A DNA stretch of 64,000 bases from Erythrobacter sp. 3-20A1M (GCF_018636735.1 NZ_CP045200.1:868001-932000), one strand, 5' to 3'. Shown: positions 25,329-34,997, counted from the stretch's first letter. Notes: a model not told the origin generated them from the sequence alone. Program-made: numbers and translations.

Positions 25329-27974
25329 TTGACTGGCACGAACGCCGGGCGTGCGGCACATTCTTGCTCGCCCCTGCCGGATCGGGGTGTGATTCGGACG
25401 GAGGGTCCTATCCGATACCTGGCGGATCGTCGGCGAGCGGCACGGGCCGCGCGCGTCGCGGCGCTACTGTTCGCCTCGTCGCTGCCTACGCTCGCAGTGG
25501 CACAGGTGGAGCAGGAGCCGGAACCGGCGGCGAACACGCAGGCCCCCGATGACGCCTCCACTATCGTCGTGATCGGGCAGCGCGGTTCCGCCATCACCGA
25601 CATCGCGCCGATCGCGGAGCTCGACCAGGATGCGCTCGCCGCCATCGGGGCGACTAGCATCGACGATATCCGCCAGGCGATCCAGGGGCAGACGCAGTCG
25701 GCCAGCGGGGGCGAGCCCATCTTCCTCCTCAATTCCCAGCGCGTCTCGGGCTATCAGGAAATCGGCTCGCTGCCGCCCGAAGCGATCGCGAAGGTCGAGG
25801 TACTGCCGGAGGAGGCAGCGCTGCGGTTTGGCTATCCCCCGACGCGGCGGGTGGTGAATTTCATCACCAAACGGCCCTTCTCGCAGGTCGAGGCCCGGGT
25901 CGCGGCCGCGTCGACCGTTCCCTTCGGCAGCGCGACCGAGAGCGCGCGCGCCGGTTACACGCGGCTGAGCGGCGAAGCCCGGCTGACCGCCAATCTCGAA
26001 TATGCGCATACCGATGCGCTCGACTGGTCCGAGCGGGACTTGGCGCTCGATCCCGATATCCCCTTCGATGCGCTGGGCAACATTACCGGGATCGGCGGCG
26101 GCCAGATCGACCCGGCCCTGTCCGCCCTCGCTGGCCGGATCGTCACCATCGCCCCGGTGCCCGGTTTGGCAGGCGAGCGCTCGCAGCTGGCCGCCTATGC
26201 CGCGGCGGCGGGCGATCCGCGGCTGTTCCAGCCCGGCACGCTCCAGACGCTGGCACCGGGAAAGGATACGATCACGGGAGAGGCGGTGCTGGCCGACCGG
26301 GTCGGGGAAACGCTGGCGGGATCGCTCACCCTGTCGGTCGCGCACAGCCGCACGCGCACCCTGAACGGTCCGGCCAGCGCGCGGCTGATCGTACCGGGCG
26401 ACAATGCGTTCTCACCCTTCGACGATACCGTGGTGCTCAACCGCTACCTGACCGAGGTCGGCACGCTGCGCGATCGGCAGAACACCACCACAATCGCAGC
26501 GGGCAGCACCCTGCGCGGCGCGATCTCGGGTTGGCAATGGGATGCCACTGCCTCGCTCAACCAGACTGTCACCGACGGCACGAGCGAGCGCGGCATCGAC
26601 CTGTCCACGGCCAACGCGGCGATCGCGGCGGGGGCCAACCCCTTCGCGCCGCTCGACCCGGCATTGCTCGCAGCGCGGCAGACCGATGTGACGCATCAGC
26701 GCACGCGCACGGTCGAGACAAAGCTGGTCGTCACCGGCAGCCCGCTGGAACTGCCCGCCGGAAGTGCCACCGCCACCGCCACCGTGGAGGCCGCGCGCCT
26801 TAGTTCGGTATCATCGCTGCGCGGCGAAAGCCCCTTCGACCTGTCACTGGGCCGCTCCCGGTTCGAGGGCGGGCTGGCGCTCGACCTGCCGATCGCGAAG
26901 CGCGAGATGGATGTGTTGCCCGCGATAGGCGACCTGTCGCTCAATGCCTCGGCGAACCTGCGCCATGTCGGCGGCTTCGGCAGCTTGCGCGATCGCACGC
27001 TCGGCCTGGTCTGGTCGCCGATCAAGGGCCTGCAGATCAATGCCTCCGCCCGGCGGGACGAGGCTGCGCCCGATCTCGCGCAGCAATCGACCCCGCCACG
27101 CCGGATCGAGGACGTGCCGGTGTTCGACTTCGCCTCGGGCCGGACGGAGATCGTCACGCTGTTCACCGGCGGCAATCCCGACCTGCTGGCGCAGCGCCAG
27201 TCCGTCAAAACGCTCTCGCTCAATATCCAGCCGATGGAAAAGAGCCAGTTGCGGTTCAACCTGTCCTATACCGATAGCCATATCCGCAACCAGACCGGCA
27301 CCATTATCTCCAACTCGCCGGAGACCGAAGCGCTGGTGCCCGACCTTTTCACCCGCGACGCGAACGGAACGCTGACGGCGGTCACCTATCGCCCGATCAA
27401 TTTCTATTCGGAGCGGCTGGAGACCGTGCAGGTTTCCATTACGGCAAACGGGCGGCTGGGCGAGCCACCGCCCCCGCCGGCGGAAGGCGCGCCGCCCGTC
27501 GCGGATACGCGCCCGACCTATTACGCCGGACTCGTCCCCACCTTCGTCCTGCGGGACGATCTGCGATTGCGCCCGGGAACCCGCGCGCTCGACCTGGTCG
27601 GCGGCGACAGCGTCGGCGGCTACAAGCCGCAATTCTCCGGCTATGGCTATCTCGGCCTCAACAAGGAGGGGTACGGCGGCACTTTCAGCTTCTACTATGC
27701 CAATGCCCGCCGGATCCGCAGCGATATCCCCTCGTCGGACCTGCGCTTCAAGCGCCTGCTCCAGCTGAACCTCACCGCCTATGTTCCCGTCAGCGATCTG
27801 GTGCGCGAGGCGGGCTGGGCGAAGAACCTGCAGCTGCGGCTGGACGCGCAGAATTTCACCGATGCACGCCAGCGCGTCGTTGACGGCAACGGCACCGTCC
27901 CCTTCCGCTATCAGGCCAACCTGATCGACCCAATCGGGCGCACGGTCACGCTGTCACTGCGCAAGCGATTCTAG
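25329..27974 (+). CDS. TonB-dependent outer-membrane receptor
   Basis: Up to 881 aa. A hydrophobic stretch ('ARVAALLFASSLPTLAVAQ') near residue 40 is the likely signal peptide, so the true start is GTG 25389 or the TTG at 25329; neither has a good ribosome site. The plug domain begins with 'STIVVIGQRGSAITDIAPIA' and has 'IDDIRQAIQGQTQSASGGEP'. A long beta-barrel ends in Phe ('VTLSLRKRF'), as barrel proteins do. A Pro-rich loop ('GEPPPPPAEGAPP') lies late in the barrel. This is the 'carboxypeptidase-like/plug' class common in sphingomonads; the ligand is unknown. Confidence 0.8.
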   Translation: MTGTNAGRAAHSCSPLPDRGVIRTEGPIRYLADRRRAARAARVAALLFASSLPTLAVAQVEQEPEPAANTQAPDDASTIVVIGQRGSAITDIAPIAELDQDALAAIGATSIDDIRQAIQGQTQSASGGEPIFLLNSQRVSGYQEIGSLPPEAIAKVEVLPEEAALRFGYPPTRRVVNFITKRPFSQVEARVAAASTVPFGSATESARAGYTRLSGEARLTANLEYAHTDALDWSERDLALDPDIPFDALGNITGIGGGQIDPALSALAGRIVTIAPVPGLAGERSQLAAYAAAAGDPRLFQPGTLQTLAPGKDTITGEAVLADRVGETLAGSLTLSVAHSRTRTLNGPASARLIVPGDNAFSPFDDTVVLNRYLTEVGTLRDRQNTTTIAAGSTLRGAISGWQWDATASLNQTVTDGTSERGIDLSTANAAIAAGANPFAPLDPALLAARQTDVTHQRTRTVETKLVVTGSPLELPAGSATATATVEAARLSSVSSLRGESPFDLSLGRSRFEGGLALDLPIAKREMDVLPAIGDLSLNASANLRHVGGFGSLRDRTLGLVWSPIKGLQINASARRDEAAPDLAQQSTPPRRIEDVPVFDFASGRTEIVTLFTGGNPDLLAQRQSVKTLSLNIQPMEKSQLRFNLSYTDSHIRNQTGTIISNSPETEALVPDLFTRDANGTLTAVTYRPINFYSERLETVQVSITANGRLGEPPPPPAEGAPPVADTRPTYYAGLVPTFVLRDDLRLRPGTRALDLVGGDSVGGYKPQFSGYGYLGLNKEGYGGTFSFYYANARRIRSDIPSSDLRFKRLLQLNLTAYVPVSDLVREAGWAKNLQLRLDAQNFTDARQRVVDGNGTVPFRYQANLIDPIGRTVTLSLRKRF

Positions 27975-27978
27975 CGCG

Positions 27979-28497
27979 TCAGGCCCCGGCGCTGTCGCGA
28001 ACGACGGCGATCCCCGCCTCGCGCTGGCGCTTCAGCTCCGCCTTCAGCTTGGCCGGTTCGCGCGCAAAGACGAAGCCGAAGCTGACCCCGCCTTCCTTGC
28101 CGATGGTCGCATGGTGCAGCTTGTGCGCCTGGACCAGCCGCTTGGCATAGCCGCTCTTGGGCACCCATTTGAAATAGCGCTGGTGGACCAGGCCATCATG
28201 GACCAGCGTATAGATGATCCCGTAGCCCAGCACGCCGACGCCGATCCAGGTCGCGGGCCACCAGGCGGCATCGCCCATGACGAGCGGGCTCCCAAGCGCG
28301 AACATGGAGATGCTCAACACCGCGCCCACCACGGCATAGAGGTCGTTCTTCTCCATCAGCTTGTCGTGCGGCTCGTGATGGTCGCGGTGCCACCCCCAGC
28401 CGAAGCCATGCATGATGTATTTGTGGCTGCCCCACGCGACGCCCTCCATCGCGAGGATGGTAGCGAGGACAATCAGGACAGGCAGGGCGACGCTCAT
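27979..28497 (-). CDS. crtZ: Beta-carotene hydroxylase CrtZ
   Basis: 172 aa membrane di-iron hydroxylase that adds 3-OH groups to the beta rings of carotenoids (to zeaxanthin). The His motifs are all present: 'SHKYIMHG' (His25, His30), 'WHRDHHEPH' (His37, His40, His41), 'VHDGLVHQR' and 'AHKLHHATI'. Four membrane helices surround them. No other carotenoid gene lies in the window. The product fits the pigmented lifestyle of Erythrobacteraceae. It is convergent with the TonB receptor, four bases away. Confidence 0.93.
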   Translation of the reverse strand: MSVALPVLIVLATILAMEGVAWGSHKYIMHGFGWGWHRDHHEPHDKLMEKNDLYAVVGAVLSISMFALGSPLVMGDAAWWPATWIGVGVLGYGIIYTLVHDGLVHQRYFKWVPKSGYAKRLVQAHKLHHATIGKEGGVSFGFVFAREPAKLKAELKRQREAGIAVVRDSAGA

Positions 28498-28515
28498 TGC
28501 GTCATCCGATATAGG

Positions 28516-28914
28516 TCAGTCGCGCGGGAAAAAGAACCGGGCGATTTCCTCCCCGATCCGCGCCGGGCGATGCGTTTCGGCATCGACGCAGCACCAGCTC
28601 GACTTGACTTCGGCCAGCACTTCGCCCCCGCGCTCGATCACGGTGTGGTAGAAAGCGCGCGCGCCCTTCGTGCTTTCCAGCACGGTGCTGGCGATCACGT
28701 CGTCTTCCAGGAAGGCGGGCTTGCGATAGGTAATCTCGTGCTTGAGCGCGACCCACAGCCGGCTCGCCACCGCTTCCGCGGGGGCCAGTTTCTGCCAGTG
28801 CGCCAGCACCGCGTCCTGCACCCAGCCGAGATAGCGGGCATTGTTCACATGCCCCATGAAATCGATATCGTCGGGCCGGATCGTTATCGGGTGCGCGAAG
28901 GGAATTGCTGACAT
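28516..28914 (-). CDS. Hotdog-fold acyl-CoA thioesterase
   Basis: 132 aa of the 4-hydroxybenzoyl-CoA thioesterase/YbgC type. The active-site block is 'IRPDDIDFMGHVNNARYLGW' with the catalytic Asp, followed by 'LKHEITYRKPAFLEDDVIAS'. It hydrolyses acyl-CoA esters; the acyl group is unknown. It lies 18 bp upstream of crtZ on the same strand and is likely co-transcribed with it. It is divergent from leuC. Confidence 0.88.
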   Translation of the reverse strand: MSAIPFAHPITIRPDDIDFMGHVNNARYLGWVQDAVLAHWQKLAPAEAVASRLWVALKHEITYRKPAFLEDDVIASTVLESTKGARAFYHTVIERGGEVLAEVKSSWCCVDAETHRPARIGEEIARFFFPRD

Positions 28915-29003
28915 GGGTGTAAGTTAGCACGGTGAAGGTTTCTTTTCCATGACCCGCATATTGCTTTTTTGCGCGGTGTCCGCCCCGATTGCACAACAGC
29001 CCC

Positions 29004-30473
29004 ATGCCAACAAACCCGCGCACCCTTTACGAGAAAATCTGGGACGATCACGTCGTCGAAACGCGGCCGGACGGGACCGCGCTGGTCTATGTCGACCGGC
29101 ATCTGGTGCACGAGGTGACGAGCCCGCAGGCGTTCGAGGCGCTGCGTGCGAACGGGCGGCCGGTGCGACGGCCCGACCTGACGCTGGCGGTGCCCGATCA
29201 CAACCTGCCGACCACGCCGCGCCTCGCCGCGGACGGCAGCCGGTTGCCGATTGCCGATCCGCAGAGCGCGAACCAGCTCGCCGCGCTCGAACGCAACACC
29301 GCCGAGTTCGGGGTCGACTATATCGACGCGGTCGCGCCCGCGCAGGGCATCGTCCATGTCGTTGGCCCGGAACAGGGCTTCTCCCTGCCCGGCACCACAA
29401 TCGTGTGCGGCGACAGCCACACCGCCGCGCATGGCGGGATCGGCGCGCTGGCCTTCGGCATCGGAACCAGCGAGGTCGAGCATGTCCTCGCGACCCAGAC
29501 CCTGCTGCTCAAGCGCTCGAAGACAATGGAGGTGCGGGTCGAGGGATCGCTCGGGCCCGGGGTGACGGCTAAGGATCTGATCCTGCATATCATCGGCGTG
29601 GTCGGCACCGCGGGCGGCACGGGCCATGTGATCGAATATCGCGGGACGGTGTTCGAGGAGATGAGCATCGAAGGGCGGCTGACGGTGTGCAACATGAGCA
29701 TCGAGGCGGGCGCGCGCGCCGGCTTGGTCGCGCCGGACGAAACCACTTTCGCCTATCTGAAGGATCGCCCAATGGCGCCGCGCGGGGCGGACTGGGACGC
29801 AGCGCTCGCCTATTGGCGCACGCTGCATACCGACGATGGCGCGCGCTTCGACCGCACCGTCGTGATCGACGCGGCGGACGTGCAGCCGACCGTCACCTGG
29901 GGCACCAGCCCGGAAGATACCGTGGCGATCGACGGCACCGTGCCCGATCCCGCCAGCTTCCCCGATCCGGCCAAGCAGGAGGCAGCGCGCAAAAGCCTTT
30001 CCTACATGGGCCTCCAGCCGGGCGAGCGGATCGCGGATATCGCGATCGAGAACGTCTTCATCGGCAGCTGTACCAACAGCCGGATAGAGGATTTGCGCGC
30101 TGCCGCCGAGGTGCTGCGCGGGCGGCGGATCGCGCGCAACGTCAGGTGGGCGATCGCGGTGCCCGGCTCCGGCCTCGTCAAGCTGCAGGCGGAAGCCGAA
30201 GGGCTCGACCGCATCTTTACCGATGCCGGCTTCGAATGGCGCGAGCCGGGCTGTTCGGCCTGCCTCGCGATGAACCCCGACAAGGTTCCGCCCGGCGAAC
30301 GCTGTGCCTCCACCAGCAATCGCAATTTCGTGGGCCGACAGGGTCCCGGTGCCCGCACCCATCTGATGAGCCCCGCCACCGCGGCTGCGTCCGCCGTGGC
30401 GGGAAAGCTGGCCGATGCGCGAGGCATGATTCTCTCGGAACACTCCGAGCCGCAAGGCGCTGGTTCGGCATAA
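29004..30473 (+). CDS. leuC: 3-isopropylmalate dehydratase large subunit
   Basis: 489 aa from ATG 29004 ([16 protein letters not shown]). It is the [4Fe-4S] subunit of isopropylmalate isomerase in leucine synthesis. Cluster ligands lie in '[19 protein letters not shown]' and '[12 protein letters not shown]'; the aconitase signatures '[20 protein letters not shown]' and '[19 protein letters not shown]' are intact. Its partner leuD starts 191 bp later, separated by a small gene. A short Leu-containing frame upstream is too weak to call an attenuator. Confidence 0.95.
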   Translation: MPTNPRTLYEKIWDDHVVETRPDGTALVYVDRHLVHEVTSPQAFEALRANGRPVRRPDLTLAVPDHNLPTTPRLAADGSRLPIADPQSANQLAALERNTAEFGVDYIDAVAPAQGIVHVVGPEQGFSLPGTTIVCGDSHTAAHGGIGALAFGIGTSEVEHVLATQTLLLKRSKTMEVRVEGSLGPGVTAKDLILHIIGVVGTAGGTGHVIEYRGTVFEEMSIEGRLTVCNMSIEAGARAGLVAPDETTFAYLKDRPMAPRGADWDAALAYWRTLHTDDGARFDRTVVIDAADVQPTVTWGTSPEDTVAIDGTVPDPASFPDPAKQEAARKSLSYMGLQPGERIADIAIENVFIGSCTNSRIEDLRAAAEVLRGRRIARNVRWAIAVPGSGLVKLQAEAEGLDRIFTDAGFEWREPGCSACLAMNPDKVPPGERCASTSNRNFVGRQGPGARTHLMSPATAAASAVAGKLADARGMILSEHSEPQGAGSA

Positions 30474-30499
30474 CCCATGGGGAAGAGGAAACTTTCGAT

Positions 30500-30664
30500 A
30501 TGAGCATCAATTCCAGCAAGGGCGGCAAGGCCGCCATCGCCGCCGGGGCTGCGATCGGTTCCGCCGCCATCGCCGGCGCGCTGCTGTTCGCCACCGGCCG
30601 CAAGCGCAAGAGCCCGACCCAGCCTGGCCCCATCCCCTCCGGCGAGAAGCCGGAGACCGATTGA
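30500..30664 (+). CDS. Small single-span protein between leuC and leuD, 54 aa
   Basis: ATG 30500 has AAGAGG about ten bases upstream. The peptide begins [20 protein letters not shown], continues with an Ala/Gly-rich hydrophobic helix ('[13 protein letters not shown]'), and ends in a basic, Pro-rich tail ('[17 protein letters not shown]'). Its stop TGA shares a base with the leuD ATG (TGATG at 30662-30666), so leuD translation is coupled to it. No known role in leucine synthesis. It may be a small membrane or DNA-tethering peptide, or simply a spacer that enables coupling. Confidence 0.6.
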   Translation: MSINSSKGGKAAIAAGAAIGSAAIAGALLFATGRKRKSPTQPGPIPSGEKPETD

Positions 30665-31254
30665 TGCAGGCGGTCGACACCGTCGAAGGGCGCGCGATTC
30701 CCTTTGGCGCGAAGAATGTCGATACCGACGTCATCATTCCGGCCCACTGGCTGAAAACGGTCACGCGCGACGGGCTGGGCGAAGGAGCGTTCGAAACCGT
30801 GCGTGCCGAGCCTGGCAACGTCTTCGACCGACCCGAATTCGCTGGCGCCCCGATCCTTATCGCAGGCGACAATTTCGGCTGCGGATCGAGCCGGGAGCAC
30901 GCCGCCTGGGCGCTGCTAGACCGCGGCATCCGGGTCGTGATCGCGCCCAGCTTCTCCGACATATTCAGCGGCAATGCGTTCAAGAACGGCATCCTCGCGG
31001 TCGAATTGCCGCAAGAACAGGTCGACCGGTTGCTGGAGGTCTCCGAGAGCGATCCCGTCACCGTGGACCTGGAAAACCAGACCGTCACTACCCCGTTTCA
31101 GGACCGCTTCACTTTCGAAATCGACCCGTTCCGCAAGGAATGTCTGCTGGAGGGGCTGGACGAGATCGGGCTGACGCTGGCACGGGATGAAGCGATCGGC
31201 CGGTTCGAGGACAGGTTGCGGGCGGATCGCCCGTGGCTCGCCCCCGCGGCCTGA
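30664..31254 (+). CDS. leuD: 3-isopropylmalate dehydratase small subunit
   Basis: 196 aa swivelling domain of isopropylmalate isomerase. Key blocks are '[20 protein letters not shown]', '[20 protein letters not shown]' and '[19 protein letters not shown]'. It pairs with LeuC. The start at ATG 30664 follows the small-protein stop directly; a TTG one codon earlier is not needed. leuB is not in the window. Confidence 0.95.
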   Translation: MQAVDTVEGRAIPFGAKNVDTDVIIPAHWLKTVTRDGLGEGAFETVRAEPGNVFDRPEFAGAPILIAGDNFGCGSSREHAAWALLDRGIRVVIAPSFSDIFSGNAFKNGILAVELPQEQVDRLLEVSESDPVTVDLENQTVTTPFQDRFTFEIDPFRKECLLEGLDEIGLTLARDEAIGRFEDRLRADRPWLAPAA

Positions 31255-31283
31255 ACCGGACATACACAACCAGGGAGAGATCA

Positions 31284-32279
31284 ATGAAAGCCGTTCTGAC
31301 CAAGGATGTCGGCGGACCCGAAACACTGGTGGTGGAGGATATCGACGCTCCCTCCCCCGGCAGCGGCCAGGTGGTGGTCGATGTCGCGGCCTGCGCGATC
31401 AATTTCCCCGATACGCTGATGATCCGCGATCTCTACCAGTTCAAGCCCGAGCGCCCCTATTCGCCCGGCGGAGAGATCGCCGGCACGATCAGCGCGGTGG
31501 GCGAAGGCGTCGATGGCTGGCAGGTCGGCGACCGCGTGCTCGCGGGGATCGGCAGCGGAGGCTTGCGCGAGCGGGTGGCGCTCGATGCGGGCAAGCTGTT
31601 CCATGTACCCGAGGGCATCGAACTGGTCGATGCGAGCGCGCTGCTGATGACCTATGGCACCATGATCCACGCGCTGAAGGATCGCGGCGACATCTCGCAA
31701 GGGGATACCGTGCTGGTGCTGGGCGCGGCGGGCGGCGTGGGCCTCGCCTCGGTCGAGCTGGCCAAGGCCTATGGCGCGCGCGTGGTCGCCGCCGTCTCCA
31801 GCGAGGAGAAGGCGCAGGCCGCGAAGGATGCGGGGGCCGACGAAACGGTGGTCTATCCACGCCAGCCCTTCGACAAGGATGCCTCCAAGCAGCTGGCGAG
31901 CGATTTCAAGGCGGCGGTCGGTCAGAACGGTGCGGACATCGTGGTCGATATCGTCGGCGGCGACTATTCCGAACCGGCACTGCGGTCGATCGCGTGGGAA
32001 GGCCGCTTCCTGGTGATCGGTTTCCCGGCGGGCATCGCCAAAATGCCGCTCAACCTCTCCCTGCTCAAGAGCTGCGACATTCGCGGTGTCTTCTGGGGTG
32101 CCTTCGCCGCGCGCGAGCCAAAGCGAAATGCCGACAACATCGCCGAGCTGTTCGATCTGTGGAAGGCGGGCAAGATCAAGCCGCAGGTGAGCGAGACCTA
32201 CAGCCTCGAGAACGCACACGAAGCGATCGCCAAGCTGGAAGCACGCAAGGCGGTCGGCAAGCTGGTCGTGAAGATGTAG
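31284..32279 (+). CDS. Zinc-independent quinone oxidoreductase (NADPH:quinone reductase, MDR family)
   Basis: 331 aa from ATG 31284, with GGGAGAG upstream. The GroES-like N-terminus ('AVLTKDVGGPETLVVEDIDA') lacks the Cys/His zinc ligands of alcohol dehydrogenases. The NADPH fold motif is 'VLVLGAAGGVGLASVELAKA' (about residues 143-162). It reduces quinones or enones; the physiological substrate is unknown. It lies 29 bp after leuD and could be read from the same transcript. Confidence 0.9.
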   Translation: MKAVLTKDVGGPETLVVEDIDAPSPGSGQVVVDVAACAINFPDTLMIRDLYQFKPERPYSPGGEIAGTISAVGEGVDGWQVGDRVLAGIGSGGLRERVALDAGKLFHVPEGIELVDASALLMTYGTMIHALKDRGDISQGDTVLVLGAAGGVGLASVELAKAYGARVVAAVSSEEKAQAAKDAGADETVVYPRQPFDKDASKQLASDFKAAVGQNGADIVVDIVGGDYSEPALRSIAWEGRFLVIGFPAGIAKMPLNLSLLKSCDIRGVFWGAFAAREPKRNADNIAELFDLWKAGKIKPQVSETYSLENAHEAIAKLEARKAVGKLVVKM

Positions 32280-32358
32280 CCGCTGGCGCCCGCCGCGCTT
32301 GCCCGGTGCCGGGCACGCGGCTATCGGCGGGCGCAAGCCATCTTTCGGGGAGTTACCG

Positions 32359-32682
32359 ATGACCGATTTCAAGGATCGCGAGCGCGGCGAGGAAGCCAAA
32401 TACGCGTTCGACGAGGATACCGCGTTCCGTGTCGCGGCGCGCCGCAACCGCCTGCTGGGCGAATGGGCGGCGGGTCAGATGAACCTCACGCCGGAGGAAA
32501 CCGACGCTTACAAGAAAGCGGTCGTGCAGGCCGATTTCGAGGAAGCGGGCGACGAGGACGTGATCCGCAAGGTGTTGGGCGACCTCACTGCGGCGGGAAA
32601 GGACGTGGCCGAAGCCGACATCCGCCTGAAGCTGGAAGAATGCGCGGTCGAGGCGCGGCGCCAGTTCATGACCGGCGAATAG
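32359..32682 (+). CDS. DUF1476 protein, F1-ATPase inhibitor (zeta subunit) family
   Basis: 107 aa from ATG 32359. Typical of the alphaproteobacterial family: 'FKDRERGEEAKYAFDEDTAF', 'VAARRNRLLGEWAAGQMNLT' and 'DVAEADIRLKLEECAVEARR'. In Paracoccus the zeta subunit blocks rotation of the F1F0-ATP synthase through its N-terminus; in other alphaproteobacteria the inhibition can be weak. The protein is a four-helix bundle. Next to bolA and grxD it fits a respiration and iron-sulfur context. Confidence 0.9.
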   Translation: MTDFKDRERGEEAKYAFDEDTAFRVAARRNRLLGEWAAGQMNLTPEETDAYKKAVVQADFEEAGDEDVIRKVLGDLTAAGKDVAEADIRLKLEECAVEARRQFMTGE

Positions 32683-32691
32683 GCGGCTGCG

Positions 32692-32925
32692 ATGGCGATG
32701 AGCGCAAGCGAGATCGAGCGCATGATCGTGGCCGGCGTGCCAGATGCCGAGGTCGAGATCCGCGATCTTGCGGGCGATGGCGACCACTACGCCGCGCATG
32801 TCGTCTCCCCCGCCTTTGTCGGCAAAAGCCGGGTGCAGCAGCACAAGATGGTGTACGAGGCGCTGGGCGGTAACATGGGTGGCGCGCTGCACGCCTTGCA
32901 ACTGACGACCCAAGTGCCCAACTGA
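32692..32925 (+). CDS. BolA/IbaG-family protein
   Basis: 77 aa (75 from the second ATG at 32698). The BolA core is visible: 'IVAGVPDAEVEIRDLAGDGD', then 'HYAAHVVSPAFVGKSRVQQH' and 'MVYEALGGNMGGALHALQLT'. BolA-type proteins form [2Fe-2S]-bridged complexes with monothiol glutaredoxins, and the next gene encodes one. Ligand candidates are His residues in 'DHYAAH' and 'QQHKMV'. It lies 9 bp after the DUF1476 gene. Confidence 0.9.
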   Translation: MAMSASEIERMIVAGVPDAEVEIRDLAGDGDHYAAHVVSPAFVGKSRVQQHKMVYEALGGNMGGALHALQLTTQVPN

Positions 32926-32963
32926 TTCCCCACTCAGGAATTCAGCAACGGGACGCTCTGGCT

Positions 32964-33293
32964 ATGGCCGATACAAACACGCGCATTTCAGGCATCGTCG
33001 GGGAGGCCGACGTCGTGCTTTTCATGAAGGGCACACCGCTCTTCCCGCAATGCGGCTTCTCCAGCCGCGCGGTCGCGATCCTCGAACATTGCGGCGTCGC
33101 TTTCGACAGCGTCGATGTGCTGCAGGACCAGGAAATCCGGCAGGGGATCAAGGCCTATTCCGACTGGCCGACCATCCCCCAGCTCTATGTGAAGGGCGAA
33201 TTCGTCGGCGGCAGCGACATCATGATGGAGATGTACGAGGCGGGCGAACTGCAGCAGCTGATGGACCAGAAGGCGGTCGCGAAGGCGAACTGA
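32964..33293 (+). CDS. grxD: Monothiol glutaredoxin (Grx4/GrxD type)
   Basis: 109 aa. The CGFS active site is in 'FMKGTPLFPQCGFSSRAVAI' (Cys30), with '[20 protein letters not shown]' forming the glutathione site. It holds a glutathione-coordinated [2Fe-2S] cluster and passes it on, commonly with BolA proteins (gene just upstream). Its last 74 bases overlap an antisense frame (33220-33525), discussed separately. Confidence 0.93.
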   Translation: MADTNTRISGIVGEADVVLFMKGTPLFPQCGFSSRAVAILEHCGVAFDSVDVLQDQEIRQGIKAYSDWPTIPQLYVKGEFVGGSDIMMEMYEAGELQQLMDQKAVAKAN

Positions 33294-33525
33294 CGCCGCG
33301 GGCGCGGGCCGCGCGGTTGCGCGTGGCCTCGCTCGAGAAGCTGCGCGGCGCTCGGTCCGCCTCTCCGGTCGCGAACACCACCGTGTCGCCCGGGGCCACG
33401 TCGTTCGCGGCGTACATATCCCAGACCGGGTGGATCATGTCGGGCGGGCCGAACACCCGCACCGCATTCCAGTAGCGATCGTCGCGAAAGCCGACGAAAT
33501 GGACGAGGCGGACAGGCTCGGGCAT
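33220..33525 (-). CDS. Hypothetical protein, 101 aa, partly antisense to grxD
   Basis: The first part, from ATG 33525, looks like a real protein: '[20 protein letters not shown]', '[20 protein letters not shown]' and '[16 protein letters not shown]', a compact acidic alpha/beta domain. The second part (about the last 25-30 residues) is Arg/Ser/Pro-rich and lies over grxD, so it may not be selected as protein. No family is named. If rejected, the 317-bp gap between grxD and serS would contain no gene. The start lies 85 bp from the divergent serS start. Confidence 0.5.
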   Translation of the reverse strand: MPEPVRLVHFVGFRDDRYWNAVRVFGPPDMIHPVWDMYAANDVAPGDTVVFATGEADRAPRSFSSEATRNRAARARGVSSPSRPPSGPSAAAVRPPRTSPS

Positions 33526-33610
33526 GACCGCCTCTGCCTTCGCGCGAAAGCCCGCGCCCTGCAAGTCGGCACTGGCAATCGCCCTCGCGCATCGGCATAG
33601 GCTGCCGCCC

Positions 33611-34888
33611 ATGCACGACATCCGCCTGATCCGCGACGATCCGCAAAGCTTCGACGCCGCTCTCGCCCGCCGCGGGCTGGAACCGGCCGCCGCCGACATT
33701 CTCGCGCTCGATACGCAGCGGCGCGAAGTGACGACCAAATTGCAGGAAGGCCAGAGCCGCCGCAACGAGGCCTCGAAGGCGATCGGCCAGGCGATGGGCC
33801 AAGGCGATACCGACACTGCCGAGGCGCTGAAGAAAGAAGTCGCCGAGCTCAAGCAGTCGCTCCCGGCGCTGGAGGAGACCGAACGTCGCGTGGGCGCGCA
33901 GCTCGAGGCCCTGCTGGCCGCCTACCCCAACCGCCCCGCCGACGACGTGCCCGAGGGTGCGGACGAGAGCGAGAATGTCGAGCAGGATCGCTGGGGCACG
34001 CCGCGCAGCTTCGACTTCGCGCCGCAGGAGCACGCCGATCTCGGCCCTGCGCTGGGCATGGATTTCGAAACCGGCGCCAAGATTTCGGGCGCGCGCTTCA
34101 CCTTCCTGCGCGGCGATATGGCGCGGCTGCATCGTGCGCTGGGCCAGTTCATGCTCGACCGCCAGACGCGCGAGAACGGCTACGCCGAATGCGCGCCGCC
34201 GCTGCTGGTGCGCGACGAGGCGGTTTTCGGCACCGGACAGTTGCCGAAATTTGCCGAAGACCTCTTCCGCACAACCGACGATCGCTGGCTGATCCCCACT
34301 GCGGAGGTCAGCCTCACCAATGCGGTCCGCGAGACGATCATCGACGATCTGTCGAACCCGCTACGGATGACCGCGCTCACGCCCTGTTTCCGCTCCGAAG
34401 CGGGCGCGGCGGGGCGCGATACGCGCGGCTTCATCCGGCAGCACCAGTTCGAGAAGGTCGAGCTGGTCAGCGTATGCCGCCCCGAAGACAGCGCGGCGGA
34501 GCACGAGCACATGGTGCGCAGCGCGAAGGGCGTGCTGGAAGCGCTGGAGCTGCCCTATCGCACCATGCTGCTGTGCACCGGCGACATGGGCTTCGGCGCG
34601 CGGCGGACCTTCGATCTGGAGGTGTGGCTGCCGGGGCAGGACGCCTATCGCGAGATCAGCTCGATCAGCTGGTGCGGCGATTTCCAGGCGCGGCGGATGA
34701 ACGCGCGCTACCGGCCCGAGGACGGCGCGAAGAAAACAGAGTTCGTCCACACCCTCAACGGCTCCGGCCTCGCGGTCGGGCGGACCCTGGTCGCGGTGCT
34801 GGAGAACTACCAGCAAGCCGACGGATCGGTGCGCGTGCCCGATGCGCTGAAGCCCTATATGGGCGGCATCGAAGTCCTTGCCCCCTAA
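33611..34888 (+). CDS. serS: Seryl-tRNA synthetase
   Basis: 425 aa class II synthetase. The N-terminal antiparallel coiled coil (about residues 25-105, '[20 protein letters not shown]') grips the tRNA-Ser long arm. Motif 2 is in '[20 protein letters not shown]' and motif 3 is '[18 protein letters not shown]'. The serine pocket 'TAEVSLTN' is intact. It lies upstream of surE and an NlpD-like gene, a common alphaproteobacterial order, here interrupted by a repeat element. Confidence 0.96.
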   Translation: MHDIRLIRDDPQSFDAALARRGLEPAAADILALDTQRREVTTKLQEGQSRRNEASKAIGQAMGQGDTDTAEALKKEVAELKQSLPALEETERRVGAQLEALLAAYPNRPADDVPEGADESENVEQDRWGTPRSFDFAPQEHADLGPALGMDFETGAKISGARFTFLRGDMARLHRALGQFMLDRQTRENGYAECAPPLLVRDEAVFGTGQLPKFAEDLFRTTDDRWLIPTAEVSLTNAVRETIIDDLSNPLRMTALTPCFRSEAGAAGRDTRGFIRQHQFEKVELVSVCRPEDSAAEHEHMVRSAKGVLEALELPYRTMLLCTGDMGFGARRTFDLEVWLPGQDAYREISSISWCGDFQARRMNARYRPEDGAKKTEFVHTLNGSGLAVGRTLVAVLENYQQADGSVRVPDALKPYMGGIEVLAP

Positions 34889-34892
34889 CCCC

Positions 34893-34982
34893 CGTTCGCC
34901 CTGAGCTTGTCGAAGGGCCGTACTTACTTTTAGCGATGCTCGCGGAAGAAAGAGCAGTCCTTCGACAAGCTCAGGCCGAGCG
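34893..34982. repeat. Approximately 90-bp inverted-repeat element (REP/BIME-like), copy 2
   Basis: Arms are CCTGAGCTTGTCGAAGG (34900-34916) and its exact inverse CCTTCGACAAGCTCAGG (34959-34975), with imperfect extensions to 34893 and 34982. The 42-bp centre aligns with copy 1 at about three quarters of positions (GCCGTACTT at its start, GCTC and AGAAA further on). The inner stem TGCTC/GAGCA (34937-34941 with 34952-34956) replaces the C-G pair of copy 1 by T-A, a compensating change. It fills nearly all of the serS-surE gap. Confidence 0.85.
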
Positions 34983-34997
34983 GATAGAGATACCGAA

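Noticed and set aside
28949-29003. Short frame [10 protein letters not shown] upstream of leuC as a leucine attenuator leader
   Set aside because: It contains only two adjacent Leu codons, runs into leuC in another frame without a stop at the right place, and no terminator/antiterminator hairpins were found.
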